A DNA stretch of 64,000 nucleotides, from contig CAKRXU010000003.1 in NCBI GenBank assembly GCA_934424575.1, forward strand, positions 80,012-144,011, read 5' to 3'. The DNA is from an uncultured Blautia sp. (lineage in GTDB: Bacteria > Bacillota > Clostridia > Lachnospirales > Lachnospiraceae). The notes under the pieces were generated by a model that saw only the letters and a list, made by a program, of their open reading frames with translations, was not told the origin of the DNA and made no database searches. This document shows positions 63,234 to 64,000 of this stretch, piece by piece (within the stretch, counting starts at the first letter, position 1; the number at the start of each line of letters is the position of its first letter). A program made the position numbers and the translations under genes.

Positions 63234-64000
63234 CTACTTTTCAGTAGCCGGAGCACCTTGACAATTCACATATGATTGATTTGATTCGTTTGCACGATGT
63301 TCGATCTCAGCTTTGACGGTTTCGTTCCATGGTGCCAGAAGTTCTAATTCATCATCACTCATCCTATCATCAGGCAGTTTCTCCAGCAGATAGGTAAGAT
63401 AGTGATAGACGTTTACTCCATTGGCTTTTGCCATTTCTACCATTGTGTACACGATAGCGCTGGCCTGGGCTCCGTTTGGTGTATCACAGAACAGCCAGTT
63501 TTTACGGCCTATTGTAAACGGGCGGATCGCATTTTCGCTGAGATTATTAGAAAAACTGCAGCGGCCGTCTTCCAGATAGGTGGAAAGATATGATCGGCGG
63601 TTCTGAATGTAGGTGACAGCTTTATCCATTCTGCTTCCACGGGTAGGGCTCTGCTGATCAAGCCACGACAAAAAGCCTTCTACTACCGGCTTTTCTTTTT
63701 CAAGACGAACCTTTTTGATAGCATCGAAGGAAGAATACTTTGATCTGATCACATCTTCCAGGTGGAAGAGCTGGTTAATGTACAGCATTCCCTGTACGGA
63801 TGGCTGGGTATAATCCAGAGCCTTTCCCTTGGGAATGGCATCTGTCAGATATCTTCTGATGTGTGCCCAGCAGGCTGTGCGTTTGGCATCTGGAACTTTA
63901 TTGTATCCACTATAGCCATCACACATCAGATAACCCTTGAAGCCGTGAAGAAAATCTACGGCATTATCTCCGGCTCGGGTCTCCGAGTATTTATAGAGGA
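63234..64000 (-). CDS. IS66-family transposase (TnpC), C-terminal part
   Basis: The frame is open to the window edge, so the 5' part is missing. It encodes the C-terminal half of the DDE transposase of IS66 elements. KGYLMCDGYSGYN has the second catalytic Asp. CWAHIRRY and FSNNLSENAIRPFTIGRKNWLF (with the catalytic Glu) follow. The C-terminal IS66_C region is present (YTMVEMAKANGVNVYHYLTYLLEKLP, in part). It stops 85 bp before the IstB gene on the same strand. Confidence 0.9.
   Translation of the reverse strand, partial: LYKYSETRAGDNAVDFLHGFKGYLMCDGYSGYNKVPDAKRTACWAHIRRYLTDAIPKGKALDYTQPSVQGMLYINQLFHLEDVIRSKYSSFDAIKKVRLEKEKPVVEGFLSWLDQQSPTRGSRMDKAVTYIQNRRSYLSTYLEDGRCSFSNNLSENAIRPFTIGRKNWLFCDTPNGAQASAIVYTMVEMAKANGVNVYHYLTYLLEKLPDDRMSDDELELLAPWNETVKAEIEHRANESNQSYVNCQGAPATEK

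Overview
The window reads as chromosome from a gut-type, spore-forming Lachnospiraceae acetogen, most like Blautia and relatives. The evidence is a Wood-Ljungdahl gene set, an electron-bifurcating [FeFe]-hydrogenase, the sporulation gene spoIVA, strong AGGAGG ribosome binding sites and typical sigma-A promoters with 17-bp spacers. No tRNA, rRNA or CRISPR array was seen.

Region 1 (1-2561) holds the end of gpsA, a MATE exporter and an aldo/keto reductase on the minus strand.

Region 2 (2.8-20.4 kb) is the acetyl-CoA pathway in several transcription units. A nickel-handling and methyl-branch unit comes first (His-rich protein, cooT, metF, cooC). CO dehydrogenase, a second cooC and acetyl-CoA synthase follow (acsA-cooC-acsB). 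Next are the corrinoid protein and its methyltransferase (acsD-acsC-acsE), then the corrinoid re-activator acsV with a DUF3786 gene, then fhs, fchA and folD. Together these turn formate, via folate-bound C1 units, into a methyl group carried by the corrinoid protein, and join it to CO and CoA. Formate dehydrogenase is not in the window. Between fhs and fchA lies a strongly structured element of about 426 bp made of nested inverted repeats.

Region 3 (20.4-28.7 kb) has a decayed glucosaminidase fragment, a monomeric ferredoxin-type [FeFe]-hydrogenase on the minus strand, the divergent hydCBA bifurcating hydrogenase, and a two-subunit fumarase.

Region 4 (28.7-34.5 kb) carries spoIVA, a polyprenyl-phosphate sugar transferase, glmS and an XRE-type regulator.

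Region 5 (34.5-44.2 kb) is an AT-rich accessory island. Two duplicated AAA-ATPase/PD-(D/E)XK genes bracket a STAND-like protein with a degenerate P-loop, a small membrane protein and a TIR-like effector. A KAP-family P-loop NTPase follows. It looks like a defence or conflict island and is the best candidate here for an undescribed system.

Region 6 (44.2-62.0 kb) is a cell-surface polysaccharide locus: NDP-sugar dehydratase, initiating sugar transferase, glycosyltransferases, a glucuronyl C5-epimerase-like protein, Wzy-like polymerase, pyruvyl transferase, ATP-grasp protein, flippase, UDP-GlcNAc 2-epimerase and a VanZ-like protein. An unusual aldolase/decarboxylase/aminotransferase trio suggests a custom amino-alcohol or amino-acid decoration. 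Much of 46.8-59.3 kb is more AT-rich than the acetogenesis genes, which suggests horizontal exchange.

Region 7 (62.0-64.0 kb) is insertion-sequence debris: a 5' fragment of an IS66 tnpA, an IstB-like ATPase and the C-terminal part of an IS66 transposase running off the window.
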